Shown one piece after another: positions 32,029 to 44,700 of a DNA stretch of 64,000 nucleotides. The notes beneath the pieces were generated by a model. That model was given only the letters and a program-made list of their open reading frames with translations, had not been told where the DNA came from and searched no databases. Position numbers and translations under genes: made by a program. This DNA comes from Microdochium bolleyi (lineage: Eukaryota; Ascomycota; Sordariomycetes; Xylariales; Microdochiaceae), in contig KQ964258.1 of NCBI GenBank assembly GCA_001566295.1, positions 620,001 through 684,000 on the forward strand. Reading direction: 5' to 3'. How positions within the stretch are numbered: the first letter of the stretch is position 1; the number at the start of each line of letters is the position of its first letter.

Positions 32029-34272
32029 GCAATCATTCACTGTGGAGAGGAACAGTCTCCACGAGTTCAGTGGACTAAGGACCAGTGCATAATGAGATGT
32101 ATTGCATTGTGAGCTCCTAGTCGTTCATGGCCCATGGCTGTAGGGACATTCCAAAAAGCTCTGCTGGTACTTACCCGTCGACACAGTTGCTCGACTCATC
32201 AGTAACGATGGCGGTGAGCGCGCACAAGTCGACGGCTCTAGGGAATAGAAGAGTCCACGGGGCCCCCATCGCTCGTCCTAGCCAGTGGACCACGCGGTGG
32301 CGCACAATCGTAGATGTAAGAGGCTTGAGAGTTAATCGCGGAGATAAAACACCATTGCATGCAAAATAAGAAAAAAGCTTATCTTGGTGCTATGCCATCT
32401 AGACTCGGTGGGCGAGGTCCCTACTTGACTCATCTCGCACTGCCAGGCCGTATGACTCGAATTGTGAACGACTCTGTCTTGTGGATACTGCGCACATGTC
32501 CTGCTTGGTGGCAAAGAGCGGCTGTGCGCCCTTTGTAGTTGACAGGCTACCATCAGGCTGGCTTGTCTCCCTCCGCAGGTCTGGTCGACTGGCTGCGGCG
32601 TGGCCGAAGGGCTCGAAGGTCACAGTAGCAGTAACGGCCAGAGGGGTGGGAATGGAAGCTTTGAGCGTAGCCAGATCCGGCGTTTGGCTCTTCGCAGTGT
32701 ACCGAGTCCGCCCCTTCCTCGACAGCGCCGTGACACGCTTGGCACCCCCAGGTAGACGTAAGTTTCCTTTGTCCCGATTTTGAGTTGGCCCATGGTCTGA
32801 ATCGACTCGAGGGCGAGGGGGGTTCCGAATGGGAAAGATGATTTTCGCCTTGGTGCTGAGACCCACAGTATAAGGGGAGGCGAGCTGCAGGGGCCGATCG
32901 ACGATGCGTAGGTTAATAAGTCCCCGTGAGACCAGGTGGATGTGAATCGAAGCTAGCCTGCAAGCTTAAATCGTGGACCCCGGTTTGTTTGTGGCTTAAA
33001 TTCTCCGTCCGGGAATGTACTTTAAGGTGCGTTCATGGCGGGTCCGGGGGGGACGAGAGATTGATGACTCGCTCTGTGTATTTGGAATACTGGCAGACAG
33101 CAGCATTTGATGCGCTTAGCTGATGAATCACGAAGAACTGTGCGAGCACGGTGTTGGGATCTTTGACGTTGGCGAGGTGGTCACTGCCATACTTCCATCC
33201 GCGGTCGTGCCCATTGACGACGATAGCGGTCGAAACCGTGTTTGCCTCGAGAGTGCCGGCACGAGTGGTGAGGCTAATGACGTGCTCTCGCCATCATGAT
33301 GGCAGCCGATGCTGGCCAAGCAGTACGATGCTGGCCAAGCAATACGTTGAAACGCTTGCCCATGGCGGGTCGGGCGATGCATTCACCATGCACTTTCTGT
33401 TTCCCGGCCGGATTCACTCCCGCACAAGTTTGCATGGAGCAGCTTCCGCAGACGGGTGCCGTCAGTGCTCATGACTGTCTCAACATTTCCGGTGTGGAGC
33501 GCCAGAAATCTAGAGCTCGCAGCAGTTCAATGCATCATGCATGATGTCAAAAGAATCGCGTTGACGTCTAGGATCGAGTACCGAGTCCGGACATCAGTGG
33601 TCGGTGCCATCGATATGTGGGTTGGGGAGGACGGCATGTGGGCAGGTTGGCATGGGACTGCAATCGATCATTGCCCGGCCGACCGGCGCTGGGCAGCCGA
33701 CGATGCGGAAACAGATCCGCCGAAGCTTTGTGGGCATGATGTCGGTGTTGAGACATGACGAGCCATCGACGACAAGAACCGAGACGGGCGGCTCCCACTT
33801 GACTGGTTGCGGCCGAGGTGCGGGAGGTGACAGGCTCTGGGCCCTGCAGGCGCAGCGCCCGGCGGAAGCCACCCCGCGCCCATGCCAAACCTTGGTGTGC
33901 CTGCATTCAGAGCCACCTCCTGTCCCCGTGACTCGGGCAACCTCACGTTCGGGACTTCCCGAGGTTCTCACCTCCCACGATCTGGCACACTGCCGCTCCA
34001 CGGGCCCCTCGCCTCCCTCTACCGAGACTCAGAGCGCCTCCCGACGCCATCGTGACCCTTCCCCGGCGGCCTCCCGGTTCTGGTCTGAAACACGACTGGC
34101 AGTGACAAGGCATCAACGATCATCCATAGAACTGGCTGGTTCTTTCTTTGGGATTACGCATATATACAACATATGTAATTACGCTATGTCATTTGTCAAC
34201 GTACACGGCCGCAACGCCTACCGCCGACACTAGGCTCCTACTCCACCAGAAAAGAGCATCTGCTTGTGAATC
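32029..34272. other. Gene-poor region
   Basis: About 2.2 kb between the Bye1-like gene and the GPI-protein gene. The best ORF is a 155-codon minus-strand frame at 32399-32866 with a basic, Ser/Thr/Arg-rich translation and no recognised domain; it could be a small lineage-specific gene, but I do not annotate it as one. A short direct repeat (GATGCTGGCCAAGCA, twice) lies near 33308-33341. Confidence 0.4.
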
Positions 34273-35013
34273 CTACAGCAAAGTGGCAATCATGGCAGCA
34301 GCGCCCAACATGATTGCTGCCCAGCGAGCCTCACCACTGGCCGGTGTCGCGCCGCTCACGGTGGCAAAGACCAGTGGTGCTGTCGAGTTCCCGGCCGGAT
34401 ACGTTGGCTTGCTGGTTGTCCCTCCAGCTCCCGAGGCTGCATCGTCGTCATCACACTGCGCTGCGCACGCCGAGTTGCTCGCAAAGGGTGTCCTGTCCTG
34501 CGGGTAGGTCATTGTCTCGACGACGACTGCACCGTTGCCTCCCTGGTTCGCGGCATGAGTGCACGCCGTGCATGTCGCCACCGAGATCGTGAAGCCAAAC
34601 GGGACGTCCGTGGCCGATGCGAACCGCGGCAGGTTCGACACACCAACGTACGTCTCCGTCACCGTGTATGTCTGTTCGATGAAGCCTGGCTTGTCGCTGC
34701 CGACGGCGCTCTTTTGCCCAGGGCAAAATGCTGGGAAAGAGGTGACAAATGTGCTCTTTGCTGTGCAGGTGTCGCAACCACACGAGATGCACTCCGGCAT
34801 CGTGTACGATACGTGGCCGGAAGTCGGGTTTGCGCTATCTCCAGGCGCGTAGTCTGGTATGCCAGTCATTGTGTTGTGAGGCGGCTGATCAGCGTCCACG
34901 CATTGTGTGACATAGTATGACGTGAAGACGAGCTGCTGTGCACAGGCCAGTCGAGAGGCTGCCCCTAGGAGCAGGAGCAGGCCTCGAGTGCGCATTTGGT
35001 TGTGTGGTTTCAT
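34273..35013 (-). CDS. Secreted Cys-rich protein, probable GPI anchor
   Basis: 246 residues when started at the ATG that begins a signal peptide (MKPHNQMRTRGLLLLLGAAS, cleavage probably after RLACA). The frame stays open 52 codons further upstream, but that extension lacks signal character. The mature part has ten cysteines, including a CISCGCDTC cluster (residues 75-83) and a CTAC pair (148-151), suggesting a disulfide-rich domain. A Thr/Ser/Pro/Gly-rich spacer follows, and the C-terminus is a hydrophobic stretch (WAAIMLGAAAMIATLL) with small residues before it (about 220-227), the pattern of a GPI-attachment signal. A cell-wall or plasma-membrane location is therefore likely; the function is unknown. 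It is divergent from the giant surface protein across 700 bp. Confidence 0.8.
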   Translation of the reverse strand: MKPHNQMRTRGLLLLLGAASRLACAQQLVFTSYYVTQCVDADQPPHNTMTGIPDYAPGDSANPTSGHVSYTMPECISCGCDTCTAKSTFVTSFPAFCPGQKSAVGSDKPGFIEQTYTVTETYVGVSNLPRFASATDVPFGFTISVATCTACTHAANQGGNGAVVVETMTYPQDRTPFASNSACAAQCDDDDAASGAGGTTSKPTYPAGNSTAPLVFATVSGATPASGEARWAAIMLGAAAMIATLL

Positions 35014-35712
35014 TGTGTCGAGAAGCCAGCAGGGTGGAATGTCTGCACTGGCACGGAGCAACGGGAATTTGCGTTCAACTGACCGGGCCGGCCGCTCCTC
35101 TCTTAAAAGTCTAGACGATGGCGCGGGGACAGGCCGCCTGCCATATATGCATCGGCGCAGGCATGGCACTTGGCAAGATCCGGACCTGTTCCCAAGCGCT
35201 GATGAACATCACGATCGTACTCTCCGAACAAGATGGCAAACAAGGTTTCCACACGAAATGGCCCTAGACCGCGGCTAGGTGAGTTTAATTTCTCGTGGTC
35301 TGGCCGGCCTACGAACCCGGATCAAATTCCTGGAATGCTGCGTGACAGCAGTTTTGGGTAGGTTGTCCTTAGCGCCCGGCCTGTTCTTCACCAATCTGTT
35401 TCCGGATGTTGCCTTTCCCATCAATCCACCCATTTCCGCTTTGGGATGTCTCAGATCGCCACTCTTGGATCGAGCACTAACACGACCTATTGTTGTCAGT
35501 CTAGACCTGGGTGACAGGCGCGGGCCGGCGTCATGGGGCAATACGGGCATGATGGCTGTCGATGTGCTTTAAGGGCTTCCTGACACATCCACGTCTACCA
35601 TTACGCCTCCTGTTTGAACCCTTATGCCAATATTTCTCCGCAACACCAACCTTACGCCGCTGTGAGATCCTCAATCAAGCCCTCATGTCGGTTGTTGTGC
35701 GGAACAGCTGAC
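35014..35712. promoter_or_regulatory. Shared upstream region of two surface-protein genes
   Basis: 699 bp between the start codons of the GPI-anchored protein gene (-) and the giant protein gene (+). Both promoters must lie here or overlap. No specific binding site could be named. An in-frame ATG at 35614 lies upstream of the preferred giant-gene start but would bury the signal peptide. Confidence 0.5.
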
Positions 35713-38700
35713 ATGAGACTATCACTCGCTGTAATAACCTCCCTCCTGCATGGCTGCTTCGGCCATGGAGTGGAGGGACCCATCTTCAGAAGAAATGATG
35801 TTGATTTACTCCAGGAGGCATATCGCCGCTCACTTCAGGAGCACAAGCCGGTTTGTTTTGGTTACATGACAACCGTTCTGGCTACCATCAGCCCAGGACA
35901 AGCAACTTCACCCGCAGGAGGATCGACTCTGCCTGCTGGCAATGGTGAGAATTCTGTGCCTTTGGAAGCTGGTGAAACATAGCTGACATATTGAGCAGGC
36001 ACAGGCCAATGCACAGTAGCAACCGTAATAACGATAACACAAACGACGACAGTCGCCCCTGCGACCAATTCGGGGACGACACCTACTGGTACCCTTACGC
36101 CAATCATTCTCAGTATCGAACTTATAAACACACCGACAGCAGTGCCAAAGGCTCGCGCCGCACCGATCTGGAAGTTCTGGGATCGCAGACAGGCAGCACC
36201 AGTCTCTACCGCCGACCTTGGTTTCGTCGGAGACAGCAGCGACCCGAATCCCAAAGGATGTAGCGACGCCTTCGAGTACATCCTTGACGACGGCCAGCTC
36301 CTGCACGTCTCGAGCCCGGCCAATGGGCTCTCTGTGGACCCGGGCGTGGCCCTTATCAATGTGCCCGCCGCACAGTCTGGTTCGATCGTGACGTTCTTCT
36401 CGATCGTGAATTCTCGGCTTCGGTGGACGGACAGCTCTTTCTACAATGACAGAGCGCGTTTCTGCCAGGCTGCTGATGGAACAGTCTTTGCTTCGTTCGT
36501 GCTGAACGGCTTCCCTGCGGGCTGTGTGCCTGTTAACCTTGTCACTTACTCTGGTATGATTTTGACACCTGATTTTCCGACGTCTTCTTAGAACACAGTG
36601 ACTGACAACTCACTACTTGGTAGCTCAAGCCTGTGTCAACAACCAGATCGCCCCCAACTCCCAGATCAACCCGCCGCCCAACACCAACACCGATAACAAC
36701 GGCGGCGGTGGCGTGACATCTGGTCAGCCCGGCGGATCTCCCAGTGAGACCGGCGGTGCTGGTGGTACTGCTGGCAGCGGTGGTGCGGGTCCCGTCGTCC
36801 CTGGCCAGACCGGCGGCAACCCTGGTAGCCCCGGAGGCACAGGAGCCCCCGGCGGTGGCACTGGTGGTACTGATGCTCCCGGTGGTGGTACCGAAGGATC
36901 TGGTGGCACTGGCGCCCCTGGCGGCGGCACCGGCGGCGGATCCAACCCTACAGGCCAACCAGGCGGCGGTACCGGTGGAAGCCCCGGAGGAGGCACGGGC
37001 GATGGTGGTGCTCCTGGAGGTGGTACAGGAGCTCCCGGAGGAGGCACCGGTGGCGGTGATGGTGGCAACCCTGGCGTTCCCGGCACTGGCGGAAACACCG
37101 GCGCCCCTGGTCCTCCTATCACGAACACGGGAGCCCCGAATCCGCAGCCGACTGGGAACCCCAATCCAAACCCCAACCCCAACCCCAACCCGAATCCTGA
37201 TCCTAACCCGGATCCGAACCCCGATCCCAACCCCAATCCGGATCCTAATCCTAACCCGAATCCCAACCCCAATCCTAACCCGAATCCCACGCTAACTGAT
37301 GGCACAGGTACCTCACCCGGTGGTGGTGGTGGCGGCGGCGGTGGAGGGGATGGTGGGAACTCGGGAGGAGCTGGTCCTACTCTCCCTGGCGGCCCCGGAA
37401 CCGTCACCATTACAACTGGAGACGGCGGTGATGGCGGCGGTGGCGGTGGTGGTGGTGGTGGCGACGGAGGCGGCACTGGCCAACCCCAGCCTACAAACCC
37501 GGGCCAAGTGACCGTGACTGTCACTACAGGCAATGGCGGCGGAGGAGGAGGTGGTGGTGGTGGTGGCGGTGGAGGCGGTACTACAAACACTGGCGGAGGT
37601 GGTCCGCCCATCAATGGCCCCTCGACCGTCACAGTCACTACCGGCAATACTGGCGGCGAGCAGACTACAAATACTGGCGGCGGAGGCCCCCCTGTTAACA
37701 GCCCTACCGGCACCAACACCGGCCCGGTCACTGTCACAGTCACAACCGGAAACACCAGCACCAGAGGCCAGCAGACCACAAACACTGGAGGAGGCGGCCC
37801 AACTGTCGGGCCCATAGAGTCCTCGAGCGCTTCTGGATTCTCTAGCGGCATAGTCGGTCCGACATTCCTTTCGAGTTCTTCCAGCTCCGTCTCAAACAGC
37901 GGCGGAGGTGGCCCGACTATCGGACCTATAGAGTCCTCGAGCTCTTCTTCCAGACTCTCTAGCTCGTCGAGCAGCAGAGTGTCTAGCTCTCTGTCAAACA
38001 GCGGTGGCGGTGGCCCAACTATCGGACCGATCGAATCCTCGAGCGCTTCTTCTGGATTCTCCAGCGGCACAGTCGGACCAACGTTCCTCTCGAGCTCTTC
38101 CAGCTCTCTGTCGAACAGCGGTGGCGGTGGCCCAACTATCCCTACCGGGCCTATCGTCACCTCAAGTTCCTCTTCAGGCTTCTCGTCCGGCTCGGTTGGC
38201 CCAACCTTCCTTTCAAGCTCATCGACCAGTGGAGAATCAAGCTCTCTTTCGAACAGCGGTGGCGGTGGTCCGACTATCGGGCCCATCCTCAGTTCCACTT
38301 CCACTTCAGGCTTCTCTTCTGGCTCGATTGACCCGACCTTCCTCTCGAGCTCCTCGAGCAGCGAGGTCTCCAGCAGCGGGGTATCGAGCTCTTTTTCGAA
38401 CAGCGGTGGCGGTGGTCCGACCATCCCTACGGGCCCTGCTATCACGAGCTCTTCTTCAGGCTTGTCAAGCGCCTCGAGTGACTTTGCTTCGCTCTCAAGC
38501 TCTTTGAGCAGCGGGCTGTCTAGCTCCCTGTCGAACAGCGGTGGCGGTGGTCCGACCATCCCTACCGGCCCTGCTATCACGAGCTCTTCTTCAGGCTTGT
38601 CAAGCGCCTCGAGTGACTTTGCTTCGCTCTCAAGCTCTTTGAGCAGCGGGCTGTCTAGCTCCCTGTCGAACAGCGGTGGTGGTGGTCCGACCATCCCTAC

Positions 38701-41700
38701 AGGCCCTATCGCCACTTCGAGCTCTTCTTCCGGCTTCTCCAGCGGCTCTATCGATCCCACATTTTTGTCAGGGTCCTCTACCTCCTCGAGCATCGCGAGT
38801 TTCAGCTCGTCAGAGTTACTTAGCTCGTCTGCCACGACAAACAGCGGCGGTGGCTTCCCAAATATCAGCCCGTCGCTATCGACCTCGTCATTGTCGTCGT
38901 CATTGTCGTCTACAGCTTCTAGCAGCAGCGTCTCGAGCTCCGGCTCCTCGGGCTTCTCCAGCGGCTCCGTGCTGCCGACCTTTGCTTCTGAGAGTGGTTC
39001 TTCCTCCGCGAGCAGCAGTAGCATCTTGACCAACTCTGGAGGTGGTGGTCCAATCATCAGCCCGTCGTCGAGCCTGGAGATACCGTCCTCTTCGTTGGCT
39101 GCTTCCTTGAGCACTGGGATCTCTTCTGCCTCGTCTTCGGATGTATCCTCGAGCTCCTCTGGCCTATCTTCAGCCTCAGCATCAGCCTCGGACAGCGCAT
39201 CTTCCTCCGCGAGCAGCAGCAGCATCTTGACGAACTCTGGAGGTGGTGGTCCCAGCATCGTGTCACCATCTCTCAGCTCTTCCTCCTTGGCGTTGAGCAC
39301 CGAGAGTTCGAGTGTGTCAAGCGGGTTCTCGAGCGGCTCTGTTCTGCCGACTGCCATTACCAGCAGCAGCAGTGCCATTTCTTCATCTGAGTCTCAGAGT
39401 GGCTCGTCCTTGCCGAGCATCAGCAGCAGCTTCACCAATTCTGGCGGCGGTGGTCCGGTCATCAGCCCGTCGTCGAGTCTGGAAATTCCGTCGTCTTCTT
39501 CGCTGGCTGCTTCCTTGAGCTCTGTAAGCACCTCGTCTGTTCTGAGCTCCGAGTCAGTAGATATCTCTAGCTCCGTGCCAACAAGCGACTTGGTCTCGAG
39601 CTCTGCCATCAGCTCATCCGCTATTGAGGTATCCTCCTCGGCTATCCTCAGTAGCGAGCCCGCATTCTCCAGCACGAGCACTATTAGTTCCAGCGCATCT
39701 AACAGTGGCGATGGTTTCCCTGGCATTTCCTCACCGGCCATTTCAGAAGCTTCATCATCTGCTAGCAGCAGCGTCAGCTCTTTGCCAACCAGCGAGTTAG
39801 TCTCGAGCTCTGCCATCAGCTCCTCCGCTGTTGAGATATCGTCCTCGGCTATCTCCAGTAGCGAGCTCACATCCTCCAGCAGCAGCAGTGTTAGCTCGAG
39901 CGCGTCCAACAGTGGCGACGGCTTCCCTGGCATTTCCTCGCTGGCGACCTCGGAGACTTCATCATCTGCCATCAGCAGCATCAGCTCCATCTCTACTAGC
40001 GAGTTAGTCTCGAGCTCTGCCATCAGCTCCTCCGCTGTTGAGATATCGTCCCCGGCTATCTCCAGTAGCGACCTTACATCCTCCAGCAGCGATAGTGTCA
40101 GCTCCAGCGCGTCTAACAGTGGCGACGGCTTTCCTGGCATTTCCTCGCTGGCGACCTCGGAGACTTCATCGATCGCTAGCAGCATCAGCTCGAGCCCGAG
40201 CGAGTCCAGCGGATTCTCCAGTGGCTCCATCCTGCCAACCGCAGCCTCGGACAGCTCGATCATCTCGTCCGCTGTATCATCCGGCTCAGAAGTCGTTTCG
40301 AGCTTTGAGAGCAGCAGCGGAAGCACGTCTGCCAGCTCTGAGTCATCACTGGTAGTGTCGACTTCCGCCTTCGAGAGTTCCGTTTCAGCAAGCAGCTCCG
40401 CGCAGTCATCCTCTGCAGAGAGCAGCTCAGCCACGACAAACTCTGGTGACCCCGGCCCTGCCATCTCGCCTATTCCTTCGTCGACACTCCCGATCTCGGA
40501 GAGCTCTTCAGCCAGCTCCGAGGCGTCGAGCTTGGCCACGTCTAGCGCAGAGGTCAGCTCTTCTGCGAGCTTGTCGGCAAGCTTGGACGTGTCGAGCTCA
40601 GCTATCTTGAGTAGTGAGGCAACCTCGTCTATCTCCAACAGTGTGGAGAGCTCATCGGTGGCTGCTTCAAGCACCGAACAGAGCAGCTCCGCGTCGAACA
40701 CCGGCGACGGCTTCCCTGCCATCTCGTCCCCAGCCATCTCCTCCACCCAGGGATCAAGCTCAGCAAGCTCATCTGTGGAGTCGAGCTCAGATGTCTCGAG
40801 CACTGGAGCTAGTTCGTCGTCTATCTCTAGCAGCGCCGGGAGCTCAGCGGTGTCGAGCAGCGTGGTGTCTTCTACAGCGGCCAGTTCGAGTGGAGTGAGC
40901 AGCTCTGCCGTCTCGAGCAGTGAAAGTGCATCGTCCACAAGCTCGGCCTCAGCGGGGAGCGCGTCGTCCTCGTCCGCAGCGAGCTCAGTGTCATCAGCAG
41001 CCACTTCGAGCCAGGCAAGCAGCACTACAAACAGTGGCGGCGGCTTCCCTGCTGTTTCGCCATCTAGCTCAGTTGCCAGCAGCTTTGCGTCTTCTTCAAG
41101 CTTCGTCTCGTCTTCGTCATCAACCAGGAGCTCGAGCACGGTCTCCAGCTCCGCCCAGTCCAGCGGTACGTCTACCAGTGATTTCCAGTCATCAAGTGAT
41201 GGTCCTTTCAGCAATGTGCTCTCTAGTGAGTCCAGCACTGCGCTATCAACTTCCATTCTATCCTCTGTGATCGAAACATCCTCAGTCCTTTCCCCACTTT
41301 TGCCTTCCTCCTCCTCCCAGTCTTCCGACGTTTCCCTTGCAGGGACTAGCATCACTTCATCGAGCGATGCACAAAGCTCTTCAGCATCATCCGCGACAAG
41401 CTCTGCCGAATCTGCGACTTCGGCCTCCTCGAGAGCGAGTATCAGCAGCATTTTCAGCTCCCAGTTCAGCTCGGACTCTTCATCGCTTTCGACCGTTGAG
41501 CTCACGACCTCGGCACCTATTTTGTCATCAAGCAGCGCTTCAACCACAGAACCACCTTCAATATCGAGTTCTGTGTCGAGTCCCGTCTCAAGCCTTCCAG
41601 CGGAATCTTCATCAAGCTCGCTTGTTTCGCAGCTGACCTCGCAATTGGCTTCCGTGGCCGAGACCTCGACTTCAAGTCTGTCCGATGCAACAGCCTCCTC

Positions 41701-44700
41701 CATTACTTCGACAAGCATTTCCACAGACTCGCAGAGCGCTTCATCATCGTTGGAAACCTCCGTAGGAGCGTCCACCAGCGTTAGCTTGAGTGTCACTTCT
41801 ACTTCCAACACCGAGTCTTCGCAATCTGGAAGCTTGGCAATTACAGAAGTACCAGAGTCTCTGTCGACCTCGACCCTCGCTTTCGAAAGCTCTTCGGGTG
41901 CAGAGGAGTCTAGCAGCTCATTCTCAACTTCTGCTGCTATCACGTCCAGTGTGTCTTCAGACACAGCTGTCAATAGCTTTACCGCAGTGTCGCCAAGCCT
42001 GGAATTCTCAGATTCCTCGAGCAGTTCAGCCTCAGTATCTGGCGTAGAGACTCAATCCAGCACAGAACAAGTCTCTGATGCTACAATCTCATCGTCTTCA
42101 CTTGCTAGTTTGTCCGGCAGCAGCGGGTTCGCCACATTCGTTTCCACATCATCCGTTGTATCATCAGAGCAAAGCTCTGTGGCAACTACTTCCGTGGCAA
42201 GTAGCCCTTCGCAGAGCTCGTCCGAGGCCTTGAGCTCTTCGATTTCTGTCGCCAGCGATACGCAAAGTAGCAATTCCGGTTTCTCGTCGTTAGAAGAGGC
42301 ATCTAGCAGCTCGGATTCGTCAGCGGGCACGTCTAATTCTGAAGCACCATCGTCCAATATAAGTTCTACGATCTTGATCTCAAGCACTTCAGAAATCGGC
42401 TCCACCCCTAGCCTCACGTCCTCCGCATCTGGGTCGGCCACAGAAGTCGCAGCAACATCCCAGTCGGGCATATCATCTGAGGTTTCAGCTAGCTTCGCAA
42501 GCGAGAATTCTACGAGTCTTGGCAGTTCAACAAGCCTTGAAACCAGCAGCATTGTGAGCGAGTCTACAACTACAGCAAGCCCATCCTCATCGGGACAGAC
42601 CGGCAGTGATGTGAGCATGGAAAGCACTGCAAGCTCAACCTTCCAAACGGAAAGCTCCACGGGCATATCTACGCCCTCGTCGTTCACTTTGTCAGCCGAG
42701 TCTTCGACCAGCAGCAGGCCCTCCTCCTTCGAAACCCCTATCAGCCTCAGTCTGGCCACAAGTGAGACATCAAATGTCTCACAAGCAGCCACGAGTTCGT
42801 CAGCCGAGTCAGCTTCGAGTGACGCCAGCGATACCTCAAGCATTGGAACTAGCTCCACACTGGGCCCGGTTGGTTCAACTGCAAGCTTGGATTTTAGCAG
42901 TTCTACGACGGAGTCCCCGTCCAGCGTTGCAAGTACGATCCCAAGCTCGACCGCGGCTTCAGCTACGGAGTTGGCCAGCTCGTCTTCGAGTATTCAGTCG
43001 TCGACCAGCATCTCTGGGCTAGCATCCGCACAAGCTTCCACGGAGTCTCCCACCAGTTCACAAGCAAGCACGACATCATCACCGAGCTCTTCGCGAACCC
43101 AGACATCAACCTCCTCGATCAGAACCACTAGTTCCTCTGCAAGCACCTCTCCCAGTTCCTCCTCCGAATCATCCTCTACATCTTCCAGCGTAAATTCCAG
43201 CACCAAAGTTGCGGCCACATCTGACAAATCTATCACAGGCTCAACTACTTCAGGAGCGTCTAGCACCAGGACATCTTCTGCCGGAACTTTCTCTGCGTCC
43301 TACGTTACAAGCACACAGTTTGGAGCTGCCGTGTCCGCCCCGACCACACGCACTGTCTCCCAGACAGCCTCGAACGCGCCAGGAACCGTCATCGTCGAGA
43401 TTCCTGCCAGTTATGTCACGAGGACCCAGTTTGGAGGCTCTACTTCAACTGTTCGGACTGTCTCCCAGACGGGCTCGGCCCCTGGTACGGTGGTCGTAGA
43501 GCTACCAGCGAGCTACGTGACGGTTACCCAGTTCGGTGGAACAGCTTCTACCGAGAACACCCGCACCATCTCGCAGACGGGTACAGCGCCAGGCACTGTG
43601 GTCGTCGAAGTCCCTGCTCGCTTCGTGACCAGCACATTGTACACTGGCTCAAGCGCCACGACTCGGACGGTTTCGCAGACGGACACCGCGCCAGGCGTGG
43701 TAGTAGTCGAGCAGCCACAGAGCTATGTCACCACCACGAGGTTTGGTGGTTCCGTGGGCACTACTCAGACCATTCCCCAGACGAATACCGCTCCTGGCAC
43801 AGTCATTGTCGATAACGCTGCTAGCTACGTCACAGCTACGCGCTACGGAGCCACGACCGCGGGTACTACCACTATATCACAAAGTGATAGTCAACCTGGC
43901 ACAGTGGTTGTCAATGTGCCCGCGAGTTACGCTACAAGTACGCAATACGGTGCCACTGGCTCCGTCGCCGCCACACGGACTATCTCTCAGACAGACGGAT
44001 CTCCTGGAACCGTGGTCGTCGACCTACCAGCCAGCTATGTGACCAGCACTGTCTTTGGTGGCACTACTGATGCTACAACCACCATCTCGCAGACTGGTCC
44101 CGCACCGGGAGTTGTTGTCGTACAGCGCCTGGGCAGATACGTCACAAGGACTATATTCACCGGCTCGGTCGCGACAACCACAACGGTGTCCCAGACTGAC
44201 GACAACCCTGGAACCATCATCGTGCAGAACGCTGCAGTTTACATCACCAGCACACAGTTCGCTGCTTCGGGTTCTGTCGCGACGACTGAGACCATCACGC
44301 AGACCGACAGCGCGGCTGGGACCGTGGTCGTTAAGCTACCTGCCAGCTATGTCACCTCTGTCATCTTCGGCGCATCTGCAGCGCGGACAACTACCATTTC
44401 ACAGACAGATGCGGCTCCAGGCACGGTCATCGTCGAGTACGAAGGCAGCTATGCCACGACGACTCAGTTCGTGACTGGATCAAGCGGAGGCACCAGGACC
44501 ATTACGCCGACTGGAACAGGACTTGGCACAGTTATCGTTCAACAGCCACAGTCATTTGTTACCAGCACTCGTTTTGGTGCTGTCTCAGGCTCCGTGGCTT
44601 CAACGACCACGATTCCCCAGACTGACGCCGCACCCGGCACTGTCCTGGTCGACGTTCCAGGCAACTATGTCACTACGACTGTCTTCGGCGCAACAGCAGA

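Larger units (their letters stand above)
37586..41070 (+). repeat. Ser-rich stalk with Asn-Ser-Gly-Gly punctuation motifs
   Basis: About 20 copies of a short motif (SNSGGGGPTI, TNSGGGFP, SNSGDGFPGIS and variants) divide the Ser-rich part of the giant protein into blocks of about 40-80 residues, several of which also contain SGFSSGS-PTFLSS. From 41,070 to 43,294 the Ser/Thr-rich sequence continues without the motif. Confidence 0.85.

Noticed and set aside
35614..35712. Earlier in-frame ATG for the giant protein
   Set aside because: It would put 33 non-hydrophobic residues ahead of a clear signal peptide; the ATG at 35713 is more likely.
36724..39378. 884-codon antisense ORF opposite the giant gene
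   Set aside because: Glu/Leu/Pro-rich translation produced by reading Ser and Gly codons of the sense repeats backwards; no start context, domain or independent support.
39394..41973. 859-codon antisense ORF
   Set aside because: Same compositional shadow of the Ser-rich stalk (TCN and AGC codons give few antisense stops).
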